A DNA stretch of 64,000 nt, taken from NCBI GenBank assembly GCA_038154685.1, contig JAYPYW010000007.1, positions 11,904 through 75,903 on the forward strand, in the 5' to 3' direction. Below the pieces are notes generated by a model that was not told where the DNA came from, ran no database searches, and saw nothing but the letters and a program-made list of their open reading frames with translations. This stretch comes from GCA-002722245 sp038154685. GTDB taxonomy: Bacteria > Bacteroidota > Bacteroidia > Flavobacteriales_C > GCA-002722245. The translations under genes were made by a program, and so were the position numbers. Each line of letters begins with the position of its first letter. The first letter of the stretch is position 1. Below, in pieces: positions 42,805 through 50,542 of this stretch.

Positions 42805-43710
42805 ATGAAGGAAATTACATACACTTTAGTCCCAGCGAAACAATGTAACATGTGTCAATCAGATGTTTCGAATTCTAAACTTTTAGGAAGAAGGTTAAAC
42901 GGTTCTCAGGGTAAAGCCCCTACAAAGAGAGTTGGTTTTTCTGTTTCAATAATGAAGTGCAATAATTGTGGTTTGATTTATCCAAACCCTTTACCTGTTC
43001 CTTCTTCAATTGATGATCACTATGGAATCCCTCCTGAAACTTATTGGACGGATGCTTATATTGACGTTGATGAAAATTATTACTCTGGAGTAATTAGAAT
43101 CCTTGAGAAGCTAACCCCAATTGAAAAAGGGATGAAGGCTTTAGATATCGGAGCTGGTTTAGGAAATTGCATTGTAGCACTTGATAGAGTTGGTTTTGAT
43201 ACTTATGGTATTGAACCTTCCAGCTCTTTTTACAAAAGGACTAAAGAAAACTATAACTTTTCTGATGAGAAGCTTCAGAATAAATCTGTTGAGGAAGCAG
43301 ATTTTCCAGAAAACACCTTCGATTTTGTGACTTTTGGAGCTGTTCTCGAGCACTTGTATGATCCATTCGAGGCTTTAAAAAGCGCCTTGAAATGGGCTAA
43401 GAAAGGAGGTTTGATTGCCATAGAGGTACCTAGCTCAGATTGGATTATAGCTAAGCTTGTGAACAGAATATATAAGTTAAAAGGGACGGATTATGTAGCG
43501 AACCTAAGTCCTATGCATGAGCCTTATCATATTTATGAATTCACTGCTAAAAGTTTTGAAAAAGCAGCGAAACTATTAAATTTCGAAATTGCCTACCAGG
43601 AGTATTTTCCTGGTGAGACTTATGGTCCAAATATCGTTAAGAAAATCCTTAAACCTATGGTGAAAGGAGATAAAGGGATGCAATTGTTTGTAATGCTTCG
43701 TAAGCTTTAA
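42805..43710 (+). CDS. SAM methyltransferase with N-terminal zinc-ribbon-like motif
   Basis: A protein of about 301 residues. The N-terminal part has C14-x2-C17 (AKQCNMCQ) and C52-x2-C55 (MKCNNCGLIYPNP), a probable zinc-binding knuckle common in sugar C-methyltransferases and related proteins. The central Rossmann domain shows KALDIGAGLGNCIVAL and YGIEPSSSF, then VTFGAVLEHLYDPFEALKSALKWAKKGG and AIEVPSSDW. I chose the ATG at 42805 because the TTG nine bases upstream is part of a promoter-like box. The substrate is unknown. The gene is flanked by a GT4 and nadC. Confidence 0.85.
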   Translation: MKEITYTLVPAKQCNMCQSDVSNSKLLGRRLNGSQGKAPTKRVGFSVSIMKCNNCGLIYPNPLPVPSSIDDHYGIPPETYWTDAYIDVDENYYSGVIRILEKLTPIEKGMKALDIGAGLGNCIVALDRVGFDTYGIEPSSSFYKRTKENYNFSDEKLQNKSVEEADFPENTFDFVTFGAVLEHLYDPFEALKSALKWAKKGGLIAIEVPSSDWIIAKLVNRIYKLKGTDYVANLSPMHEPYHIYEFTAKSFEKAAKLLNFEIAYQEYFPGETYGPNIVKKILKPMVKGDKGMQLFVMLRKL

Positions 43711-43764
43711 TTACCAACCCTTTTTTACTTTTCTTTTACTTGGAATTAATTCCTAATTGATTTG

Positions 43765-43772
43765 TATTTTTG
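43765..43772 (+). promoter_or_regulatory. Bacteroidota -7 promoter element for nadC
   Basis: TATTTTTG matches TAnnTTTG and ends 17 bases before the nadC ATG. A TTGG about 20 bases upstream (in ACTTGGAATTAATTCC) could be the -33 box. Confidence 0.6.
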
Positions 43773-43789
43773 TTTAAATACTTGATTTA

Positions 43790-44635
43790 ATGCATAACAA
43801 GGAGGATTTAATTAAAAAAGCTATTGAGTTAGCTATTAAAGAAGATATCGGAGATGGAGATCATTCCTCTCTTGCGTGTGTGCCTACTGAAGTGGTTTCA
43901 AGAGCTAAATTATTAGTTAAAGAAGAAGGTGTTTTAGCTGGTTTGGAAATCGCGAAAAAAGTTTTCCAGTATTACGGAGATTTTAAATTTTCTGAAGAAT
44001 TACAGGATGGAAGTTGGGTTAAGCCTGGTGATATTGCTTTTATCGTTGAAGGAAAAGCACAAGGAATTTTAGCCTGCGAAAGGTTGGCTTTGAATATTAT
44101 GCAAAGAATGAGTGGTATTGCCACTTATACTAAATACCTTACTGGTTTAATTGAGGGTTCAAATTCTAAATTACTTGACACTAGGAAAACAACGCCTAAT
44201 TTTAGAGTATTTGAGAAAGAGGCCGTTTTAATTGGGGGTGGTTTTAACCATAGATTCGCCTTGTATGATATGATTATGTTAAAAGATAATCATATTGATT
44301 ATGCAGGTGGAATTACAGAAGCTTTAAACAAAACCAAAGATTATTTATATAGTAATAGTTTGGATTTAAAGGTTGAAATCGAGGTGAGAGACTTTAATGA
44401 GTTGGAAGAAGCGTTATCGGTTGGAAAGTTCCACAGAATAATGCTAGACAATTTTACACCTGCTGATACTGTTCTTGCACTGAAAAAAATAAATGGGAAG
44501 TACGAAACAGAATCTTCTGGTGGTATTACAGAGCAAACAATAAAAAGTTATGCTGATACTGGAGTGGATTATATTTCTGTTGGGGCTTTAACGCATCAAG
44601 TTAAAAGTCTGGATTTAAGCTTAAAAGCTTTTTAA
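43790..44635 (+). CDS. nadC: nicotinate-nucleotide pyrophosphorylase (quinolinate phosphoribosyltransferase)
   Basis: A 281-residue NadC that makes nicotinate mononucleotide from quinolinate and PRPP in NAD synthesis. Diagnostic segments are KEDIGDGDHSS, CERLALNIMQRMSGIAT, LLDTRKTTPNFRVFEKEAVLIGGGFNHRFALYDMIMLKDNHI, EIEVRDFNELEEAL, IMLDNFTP and ESSGGITEQTIKSYADTGVDYISVGALTH. It is a core metabolic gene inside a glycan region, with its own promoter box. Its stop codon overlaps the ATG of a glycosyltransferase gene by one base. Confidence 0.97.
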   Translation: MHNKEDLIKKAIELAIKEDIGDGDHSSLACVPTEVVSRAKLLVKEEGVLAGLEIAKKVFQYYGDFKFSEELQDGSWVKPGDIAFIVEGKAQGILACERLALNIMQRMSGIATYTKYLTGLIEGSNSKLLDTRKTTPNFRVFEKEAVLIGGGFNHRFALYDMIMLKDNHIDYAGGITEALNKTKDYLYSNSLDLKVEIEVRDFNELEEALSVGKFHRIMLDNFTPADTVLALKKINGKYETESSGGITEQTIKSYADTGVDYISVGALTHQVKSLDLSLKAF

Positions 44636-45771
44636 TGAATATTCTTTATTTAGGAGATATTAATAGTATTCATGATTTTAAGTGGATCTCTTTTTTTAGT
44701 TTAAATAAAGACTATAAAACCTATTTTTTTACAGAGATTGAGAATCATGAACTCTTAAATAAAGAATGGGAGGCTAAATTGGAAGAAGCGAACATAACTA
44801 TTCTTCCACCAATACCAAGTTTTTCGCTTAATAATCCTTTCAAAACGCTACGAGCGATTAGTACCATAAAAAAGTATTTGAAGGAATATAATATAGATGC
44901 TTTTCACGTGCTTTTTGGATCCCCTCAACCAATTTGGTTTAACTTTTTACCAGCTTCATTAAAGAAGTTGGTCACAACTAGAGGATCAGATGTTTTAGTA
45001 CTTTTAAAGGAAGTAAGGGAGTCTAAAGGGATAAAGAACAAATTGCTTTACAAACTTTTGCTAACAGGGTTTAAAAAAGCAAACCAAATTATCTCTACAA
45101 GTGATAAACAAATAGCTTATCTAAAAGACTGTGGGATTCCATCTTCAAAATTAAATGTAATTAAAACTGGTGTTGACGTTGATGCAATTCAGTCCGCATC
45201 ATTAGAAGGAGCAGTAAAAACCAAAAAGTCTAAGTTTATTTTCTCTGCTAGATATATAGGGAAGGTTTACAATATGGATTATCAATTTGCGGCCATAAAG
45301 AAATTGCCTACCCACGTTTTAGAGAATTATTCTTTTCTTTTCATTAAGAGAAAAAGTGATAGCAGCGAATTTACAAGTAGATTCATTGAGCAATTAAATA
45401 ATATTAAGGGGCTAAGTTTTGATGTTTGTGAAGATTTAACTCAAGAACAGTTATGGGGAACCTTAAAGGCTTCTTCATTAACATATATGGTGCCCATAAG
45501 TGATGGTACTCCAAATACAGCCTTGGAATGTATGGCTGGAGAAGTACCATTTATAATGGGGGATTTAGATTATAATAAAGAGCTTTTTTCTGATGTTTGC
45601 GTTGTTGTAAAACTTTCGGACCCACAGGATTTTACAAATAAAGTGGAAAGTGCTTTAAACGAATATCCTTCTGAGCTTAAGTCGCACGCTTTAAACATTG
45701 TTCGTAAATTTGGTGATAGGAAATCAGAAATGTCGAAATTAAAGGCATTATATGATCAATTAAATGGCTAA
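44635..45771 (+). CDS. GT4-like glycosyltransferase
   Basis: A 378-residue GT-B glycosyltransferase. Features are ILYLGDINSIHDFKWISFFS, FHVLFGSPQPIWFNFLPA, TRGSDVL, KANQIISTSDKQIAYLKDCGIPSSKLNVIKTGVDVDAI and the donor-site segment YMVPISDGTPNTALECMAGEVPFI, which carries a shortened form of the E-x7-E motif. It is coupled by a 1-base overlap to nadC and an 8-base overlap to the YihY gene, so it is inserted in a core operon. Donor unknown. Confidence 0.88.
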   Translation: MNILYLGDINSIHDFKWISFFSLNKDYKTYFFTEIENHELLNKEWEAKLEEANITILPPIPSFSLNNPFKTLRAISTIKKYLKEYNIDAFHVLFGSPQPIWFNFLPASLKKLVTTRGSDVLVLLKEVRESKGIKNKLLYKLLLTGFKKANQIISTSDKQIAYLKDCGIPSSKLNVIKTGVDVDAIQSASLEGAVKTKKSKFIFSARYIGKVYNMDYQFAAIKKLPTHVLENYSFLFIKRKSDSSEFTSRFIEQLNNIKGLSFDVCEDLTQEQLWGTLKASSLTYMVPISDGTPNTALECMAGEVPFIMGDLDYNKELFSDVCVVVKLSDPQDFTNKVESALNEYPSELKSHALNIVRKFGDRKSEMSKLKALYDQLNG

Positions 45772-46702
45772 TAAGTTTTTAGAAAAAATAAAAGAATCTC
45801 GAGCAGTTAACAAATTAGTTAATTGGCTAAAGAGTCATTCTTTTCCAGGTTCAGGTGGTGTAGCCATTTTTGATGTTGGGAAGTTTTTCAAACAAGCTGT
45901 TTTCGATGGTACACTTTCTACTCGATCTGCTAGTTTAGCATTTAATTTTTTCCTCGCGATCTTCCCATTCATATTGTTTTTACTTTCCTTAATCCCTTAT
46001 ATTCCTGTTGAAGGTATATTGGAAAAGTTGGTTGAAAACATGAACGAGGTATTACCTGCAGGGATAAAGGAACCTGTAATAAAAACCGTTGTTGATTTAG
46101 TTGACCATGAAAGAGAAGGGGTTTTAATCTTCAATATCTTATTAACCATGTATTTCGCGAGTAATGGGATTGTTGATTTGATGACTCAATTTAACAATAC
46201 TAACTTATTTCAGGAGCGAAGAGTTTGGTGGAAAAAACGAATCGTAGCATTGTTCTTAGTTTTAATTTTAACACTTCTTACTCTGAGCGCAGTTATTCTA
46301 GTTACTTTCACAAGGGATCTTGTTGCTGTTTTCTTTTCAGATGGTTGGTTGGGAGATTCTTTTAATTGGATTTACATCAACTTTGGAAGATGGCTAATTG
46401 TAGTTGCCTTATTTTACCTAGCAATTAGTTGTTTGTATTATTTCGGACCTGCAAAAAGAAGGAATTGGAAGTTTTTTTCGGTTGGATCAATGGTTGCAAC
46501 TACATTGGTTGTTTTAACTTCTCTTGGTTTTTCCTATTATGTAAATCATTTTAGTAGATATAATGCCATTTATGGGTCGATTGGTACGGTGATCATTGTA
46601 ATGTTATACTTCCAGCTAAACTCTTTTGTTCTTTTAACAGGTTTCGAGCTGAATGCGAGTATCAGAAAGGGAAAGCTTGTTAGGAAAGAAGAATCAAAAT
46701 GA
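45764..46702 (+). CDS. YihY/BrkB-family inner membrane protein
   Basis: A 312-residue YihY (BrkB) family membrane protein with about six helices. SASLAFNFFLAIFPFILFLLSLIPYI and the loop YRNAIYGSIG-like RYNAIYGSIGTVIIVMLYFQLNSFVLLTGFELNA are typical. The function is not settled: it was once thought to be ribonuclease BN, which it is not. A weak AT-rich inverted repeat (AATCAAA...TTTGATT, 46692-46710) spans its stop codon and that of the converging GT4 gene and may help termination. Confidence 0.9.
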   Translation: MANKFLEKIKESRAVNKLVNWLKSHSFPGSGGVAIFDVGKFFKQAVFDGTLSTRSASLAFNFFLAIFPFILFLLSLIPYIPVEGILEKLVENMNEVLPAGIKEPVIKTVVDLVDHEREGVLIFNILLTMYFASNGIVDLMTQFNNTNLFQERRVWWKKRIVALFLVLILTLLTLSAVILVTFTRDLVAVFFSDGWLGDSFNWIYINFGRWLIVVALFYLAISCLYYFGPAKRRNWKFFSVGSMVATTLVVLTSLGFSYYVNHFSRYNAIYGSIGTVIIVMLYFQLNSFVLLTGFELNASIRKGKLVRKEESK

Positions 46703-46708
46703 GTTTGA

Positions 46709-47989
46709 TTATACCACTTGATTTAACAAATCAATCAATTCATCCGATTGATTTAGTCTTGTGAATTTTTGGATGTTTTTCTCTGATTCAACAGCTTCGT
46801 TGGCTTTGTACATTTCAAGTTGTTGATTAAGAGCAGTGGCAATCTCCTTAGGGTTATTAGTTAGTTTCCCAGCATTACTGCTTGAAAGAATCTCTTTTAA
46901 AACACTTTTATCATCTTGGAACAAAAGAATCTCTTTTTTCAAAGCCAAATAATCAAATATTTTACCAGGAATTCTCACTTCATCTGGAGAGGCTAAAACT
47001 AAAAATACTGCAGATTGAGTGCTTAGTTTTCTGTAAAGTTCATCGCGAGGAATTCTTTGCGTTGTTTCAATAAATTGAGTTAAATGAGGTTTGCAGTTAA
47101 CTATTCTAGACTTGTCTTCCTGTGAAAACTCAGCACCATAGAAAACTAATTTGATAGGTTCGTTAGGGTGCTGATTTACAAAAATTTCAAATCCATCTAA
47201 AAACTCCTCAAGAGGTTGGTAGTTATACAAACTTCCAATGTAAGAGATCTCAAAAAAATCCGGATTTCTAACAGGTGTTAAGTCTTGGAAGTCTTCCTCA
47301 AAAAAGCCATTGTAAATAGTGTGAACCTTTTGCTTTAATAAAGCTTCTATTCGTTTTGAATAATTAGGAGCTGCAGATAAAATTAAGCTTGCGGTTTTAA
47401 GTAATTGTTTTTCTCGTTTTCTCAAGAATAACTTAAACTGAAGTTGAAGCATTTTATTGGAAAAGTGAATGGAGTCTGTTGTCCATTCATCTCTATAATC
47501 AGCAACCCATGGAATATTATGTTTTTTACTTAATTGGTATCCGTGTTTAAGAAAAACATATGGCTCAACGCTAACTATTATAAGATCAACTTTTTCTTCT
47601 TTTAGAACTTTATCAGCGGCTTTATAAATAGATTTTCTATCGTCGAAAATAAAAGAGTAATACTGTAATAAGCTGTTGATTATTGTTACGATTTTTCGAA
47701 TAATGATTAACAACTTATTATTACTGCCTATTAACCTGTCTCGAAAATTAGCTTTGTATGGAACTTTAACAACTTTTCCGAGTTCATTTTCCTCAATAAC
47801 AACATTGGATTCCTTTGATGATTTATAGTAATCATCAATTGTTCTTACATCACTCCAGTTCCTAGTAACTATTATTGGATCGTATCCTTTTGTTTTAAAG
47901 TATTTAAACCAGCTATATGGTCTTTGAGCTCCTATAGAATTATAAGGAGGGAAATCATAAGCCAGTATTAGTACTTTTTTATTGGGCAA
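46709..47989 (-). CDS. GT4-like glycosyltransferase
   Basis: A 426-residue GT-B glycosyltransferase. Its start KVLILAYDFPPYNSIGAQRPYSWFKYF, VDLIIVSVEPYVFLKHGYQLS and IPWVADYRDEWTTD fit the WcaI-like subgroup. The donor side has SYIGSLYNYQPLEEFLDGFEIF, VFLVLASPDEVRIPGKIFDYLALKKEILLF and DDKSVL. The EVRIPGKIFDYLA segment is the usual PxKxFDYLA-type donor motif. The start is a TTG at 47989, since no ATG precedes the conserved KVLILAY strand. It lies 9 bases after the WbpG-like gene and is the last gene of this operon. Confidence 0.87.
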   Translation of the reverse strand: MPNKKVLILAYDFPPYNSIGAQRPYSWFKYFKTKGYDPIIVTRNWSDVRTIDDYYKSSKESNVVIEENELGKVVKVPYKANFRDRLIGSNNKLLIIIRKIVTIINSLLQYYSFIFDDRKSIYKAADKVLKEEKVDLIIVSVEPYVFLKHGYQLSKKHNIPWVADYRDEWTTDSIHFSNKMLQLQFKLFLRKREKQLLKTASLILSAAPNYSKRIEALLKQKVHTIYNGFFEEDFQDLTPVRNPDFFEISYIGSLYNYQPLEEFLDGFEIFVNQHPNEPIKLVFYGAEFSQEDKSRIVNCKPHLTQFIETTQRIPRDELYRKLSTQSAVFLVLASPDEVRIPGKIFDYLALKKEILLFQDDKSVLKEILSSSNAGKLTNNPKEIATALNQQLEMYKANEAVESEKNIQKFTRLNQSDELIDLLNQVV

Positions 47990-47998
47990 AACTTAAAA

Positions 47999-49117
47999 TT
48001 ATTTAATGCCCTTAAGCTTTTTGTAGGTATCGTAAACGAAGTTTAGTTTTTTCTCATCGTTTGGATAATCCTTATAAGATTTAGCCGGAGAGTTCATTAT
48101 TTTCATAAACTCCTCAGAGGTTAAACCAAACTTCTTACTGATGTAATCTATTTCCTCCTGAATTTTTTCAGGATCGTAAGGTTTGTTTTTTAAGTCCTCC
48201 ATAGCTTCCTCACGCGTCATTGTTCCAGCACAAATCATTGTGGAGTAGGTAGCTCTTCTGTAATCTACATTAAACTTTTCGAATTGGTAGTAAGATTGTA
48301 CAAAGCCAGTGTATTTGGATTCACCATGTTTTTTTCCGTAATATTTCCATCCTAATTTATTCTGGAGCAATTGCATTGCCTCCTCTTTATTGAAAGGAAC
48401 ATAATTAAGGATGTAAACAATTTTAATTCCTTTGATTAGTTTGTAAAACATTTCCTTCTTGTAATCGAAGAATGGGAAAGACTTGATTTTCTTAGTTCCG
48501 AACTGTTTTTGGATATTGGTGATTAGCTTTTTATCCTTCGGATTGTAAAACCATTTCTCAGGTAATAAACCTTCAGTAGCATAATTACCACCGCTTATGA
48601 TATATTTTATATTGTGTTTAGCAGCTGCTTGATGCACCGCAGCTAAAATGGCAATATCTGTTGGGATTTCAACTTCAACAATTGATGATTTTAATACTGA
48701 AAGCTGAAGGTCTTTAAATTCTTCCCAATCCAATACATGACTTATATAATCAATGCCTAATTCTTTACAAACGTTTTTTATGTTGTTTACAGCTTCTTCA
48801 GAATTCCAACCATTATCTAAATGAACAGCTAGAGGACGAAGTCCAAGTTCTTTAACTAAATAAGCCACATAACTACTATCAATCCCACCGGATACTCCAA
48901 CAACACAATCGTAGTTACTGTTTTTTCCAGCAGCTTTAATTTGACTAACAATCTCTTTAAGTTGTTTATCAGATGATTCTCCTTGATAGGTAAGGTTTAC
49001 AATTCGGTCGAAATAATCATTACAATGATTACAGTTTCCCTTTTCATCGAAAGTAATTTCGGGGTCAGAAGTGTCCATTACACATCTGTTACAAATCCTA
49101 TACTCTTTTTGAGACAT
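47999..49117 (-). CDS. wbpG: N-acetyl sugar amidotransferase (WbpG/PseA-like)
   Basis: A 372-residue ATP-PPase-type sugar amidotransferase. The N-terminal cysteine cluster CNRCVMDTSDPEITFDEKGNCNHC probably binds zinc. The PP-loop GVSGGIDSSYVAYLV activates the substrate with ATP, and GGNYATEGLLP and FPFFDYKKEMFY follow as in WbpG. With HisH/HisF-type partners providing ammonia, WbpG converts an N-acetyl group on a nucleotide sugar to an acetamidino group. The partner genes are the next two upstream in the operon (49153 and 49920). A promoter-like box lies just upstream. Confidence 0.92.
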   Translation of the reverse strand: MSQKEYRICNRCVMDTSDPEITFDEKGNCNHCNDYFDRIVNLTYQGESSDKQLKEIVSQIKAAGKNSNYDCVVGVSGGIDSSYVAYLVKELGLRPLAVHLDNGWNSEEAVNNIKNVCKELGIDYISHVLDWEEFKDLQLSVLKSSIVEVEIPTDIAILAAVHQAAAKHNIKYIISGGNYATEGLLPEKWFYNPKDKKLITNIQKQFGTKKIKSFPFFDYKKEMFYKLIKGIKIVYILNYVPFNKEEAMQLLQNKLGWKYYGKKHGESKYTGFVQSYYQFEKFNVDYRRATYSTMICAGTMTREEAMEDLKNKPYDPEKIQEEIDYISKKFGLTSEEFMKIMNSPAKSYKDYPNDEKKLNFVYDTYKKLKGIK

Positions 49118-49144
49118 CTAATTATGATTGAAAACAGTGAGGTA

Positions 49145-49152
49145 CAAAAGTA
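49145..49152 (-). promoter_or_regulatory. Bacteroidota -7 promoter element for wbpG
   Basis: The minus strand reads TACTTTTG, a match to TAnnTTTG, 27 bases upstream of the wbpG ATG and directly next to the stop codon of the hisF-like gene. It suggests an internal promoter in the 51637-46709 operon. Confidence 0.5.
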
Positions 49153-49920
49153 TCAACTATTTTCAAATAACTGGAATCTTTCTTCTTTGCTAGGGTAATT
49201 AATAAGAACTCCTCTTAATTTGCTTTGGTACACAAATACACTTCCAGCAGCAAGACCGCTTGCATATCCTTCTTTATGAACTTGTTTTAAATCATTGTAA
49301 CTGCTAGCTCCACCAAGTGCAACAACAGGAATAGAAACCGCTTTTGAAATACTTTCTACCAATGAAATATCATAACCTTCCATTTTCCCATCATTGGAAA
49401 TAGATTGCACAATAATTTCTCCTGCACCATTTTGTTCCATTAGTTGAGCAAACTCGGTAGGTTTATGTGCTGAAGCTTTAGATCCATTTTTAAGCCAAAC
49501 TCTTTCTCCACCAAACCTTTTCTTCTTAACATCCATACAAACAACAATTGTTGATGTTCCGAAAGCTTCAGAAGCCTTTTTAACAAAGTTAGGATCTTCA
49601 ACAGCTGCCGAATTAATAATAATTTTTTCGGCTCCAGCTTTGATTAGAGTTTCAATTTGATCCAAACTTTTTATTCCACCACCAACGGCAAAAGGCATGT
49701 TAGTTTCTTCGCTTAGTTTAGAAACAAACTCAGATGTGATTGTTCTGTTTTCAGCAGTTGCATTTATATCCAGGAAAACTAATTCATCAGCTTTTAAATC
49801 ATTAAAGATTTTAACAGCATTAATAGGATCGCCTATATAGTTGTGCTTTTTAAACTCAATAGACTTTACCAAAGAGTCACCTTGGAGTAATAAAACAGGG
49901 ATTAATCTTGGTCTGAACAT
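49153..49920 (-). CDS. hisF: HisF-like subunit for sugar amidation (WbuZ/HisF2 type)
   Basis: A 255-residue (beta/alpha)8 protein of the HisF family. It begins RPRLIPVLLLQGDSLVKSIEF: the aspartate present in the LDV motif of true HisF (Asp11 in the cyclase) is a leucine here, while the second catalytic aspartate region VVCMDVKKK is retained. This is the pattern of HisF variants that deliver ammonia to WbpG in LPS loci rather than make imidazole glycerol phosphate. GDPINAVKIFNDLKADELVFLDINAT is also typical of that subgroup. It abuts the hisH-like gene with a 1-base overlap. Confidence 0.9.
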   Translation of the reverse strand: MFRPRLIPVLLLQGDSLVKSIEFKKHNYIGDPINAVKIFNDLKADELVFLDINATAENRTITSEFVSKLSEETNMPFAVGGGIKSLDQIETLIKAGAEKIIINSAAVEDPNFVKKASEAFGTSTIVVCMDVKKKRFGGERVWLKNGSKASAHKPTEFAQLMEQNGAGEIIVQSISNDGKMEGYDISLVESISKAVSIPVVALGGASSYNDLKQVHKEGYASGLAAGSVFVYQSKLRGVLINYPSKEERFQLFENS

Positions 49921-50540
49921 TATAAAGCGATAAAGTTTTCAAATAATTTATTCCCAACATCATGGCTTTTTTCAGGATGATATTGGACTCCGAAGATATT
50001 ATCTTTCTCAACTGCAGAAACAAACTCTTTTTCGTAAATAGTTTTGTTCAAAATGATGGAATCGTCATTTGCTTTTAAGTAAAATGAGTGAACGAAATAA
50101 AATTCCGGATCCTCATTTATGCCCTCAAATAAAGCACTTTCTTTTTGATTGGCAGTAGTATTCCATCCCATGTGAGGAACCTTAAAATGAAGCTTATCCT
50201 CAATTTTAAATCTTTTGATTTCAGCATCCATCCAGCCTAAACCTTCTGCATTACCTTCCTCACTGTATTTAGCCATTACTTGCATTCCTAAACAAATCCC
50301 AAGGATTGGAGTCTTTTTAGTTAATACAGCAGTATTTAAAGCTTCCTTTAAATTGTATTTTTCGAGATTTTCCATGGCTTTACCAAAGTGTCCAACACCA
50401 GGTAAAACAAGTTTGGCTGCATTCAAAACAATTTCTGGATCGGAAGATATTACCGCCGTTCCTCCCGCTTTTGTTATTCTCTTCTTCACAGAATGCAGGT
50501 TTCCCATTCCGTAATCAACAATTACAATAGGTTCGCTCAT
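49920..50540 (-). CDS. hisH: HisH-like glutamine amidotransferase (WbuY/HisH2 type)
   Basis: A 206-residue class I glutaminase. The catalytic cysteine lies in ILGICLGMQVMAKYSEEGNAEGLGW, the histidine/glutamate pair in GVQYHPEKSHDVG, and the start IVIVDYGMGNLHSVKKRI is typical HisH. It releases ammonia from glutamine for the partner at 49153 and the sugar amidotransferase at 47999. No other histidine-synthesis gene is nearby, so it serves glycan amidation. It lies 2 bases after the epimerase gene's stop. Confidence 0.92.
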   Translation of the reverse strand: MSEPIVIVDYGMGNLHSVKKRITKAGGTAVISSDPEIVLNAAKLVLPGVGHFGKAMENLEKYNLKEALNTAVLTKKTPILGICLGMQVMAKYSEEGNAEGLGWMDAEIKRFKIEDKLHFKVPHMGWNTTANQKESALFEGINEDPEFYFVHSFYLKANDDSIILNKTIYEKEFVSAVEKDNIFGVQYHPEKSHDVGNKLFENFIAL

Positions 50541-50542
50541 CT

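Noticed and set aside
43798..43804. AAGGAGG just inside nadC, resembling a ribosome binding site for a later start
   Set aside because: No ATG, GTG or TTG follows at a suitable distance, and the bases encode K-E-D of a normal NadC N-terminus, so the ATG at 43790 stands.
49920..50540. HisH/HisF pair as part of histidine synthesis
   Set aside because: No other his gene is near, the HisF-like protein lacks the Asp11 of the cyclase, and wbpG follows directly. Sugar amidation explains the pair better.
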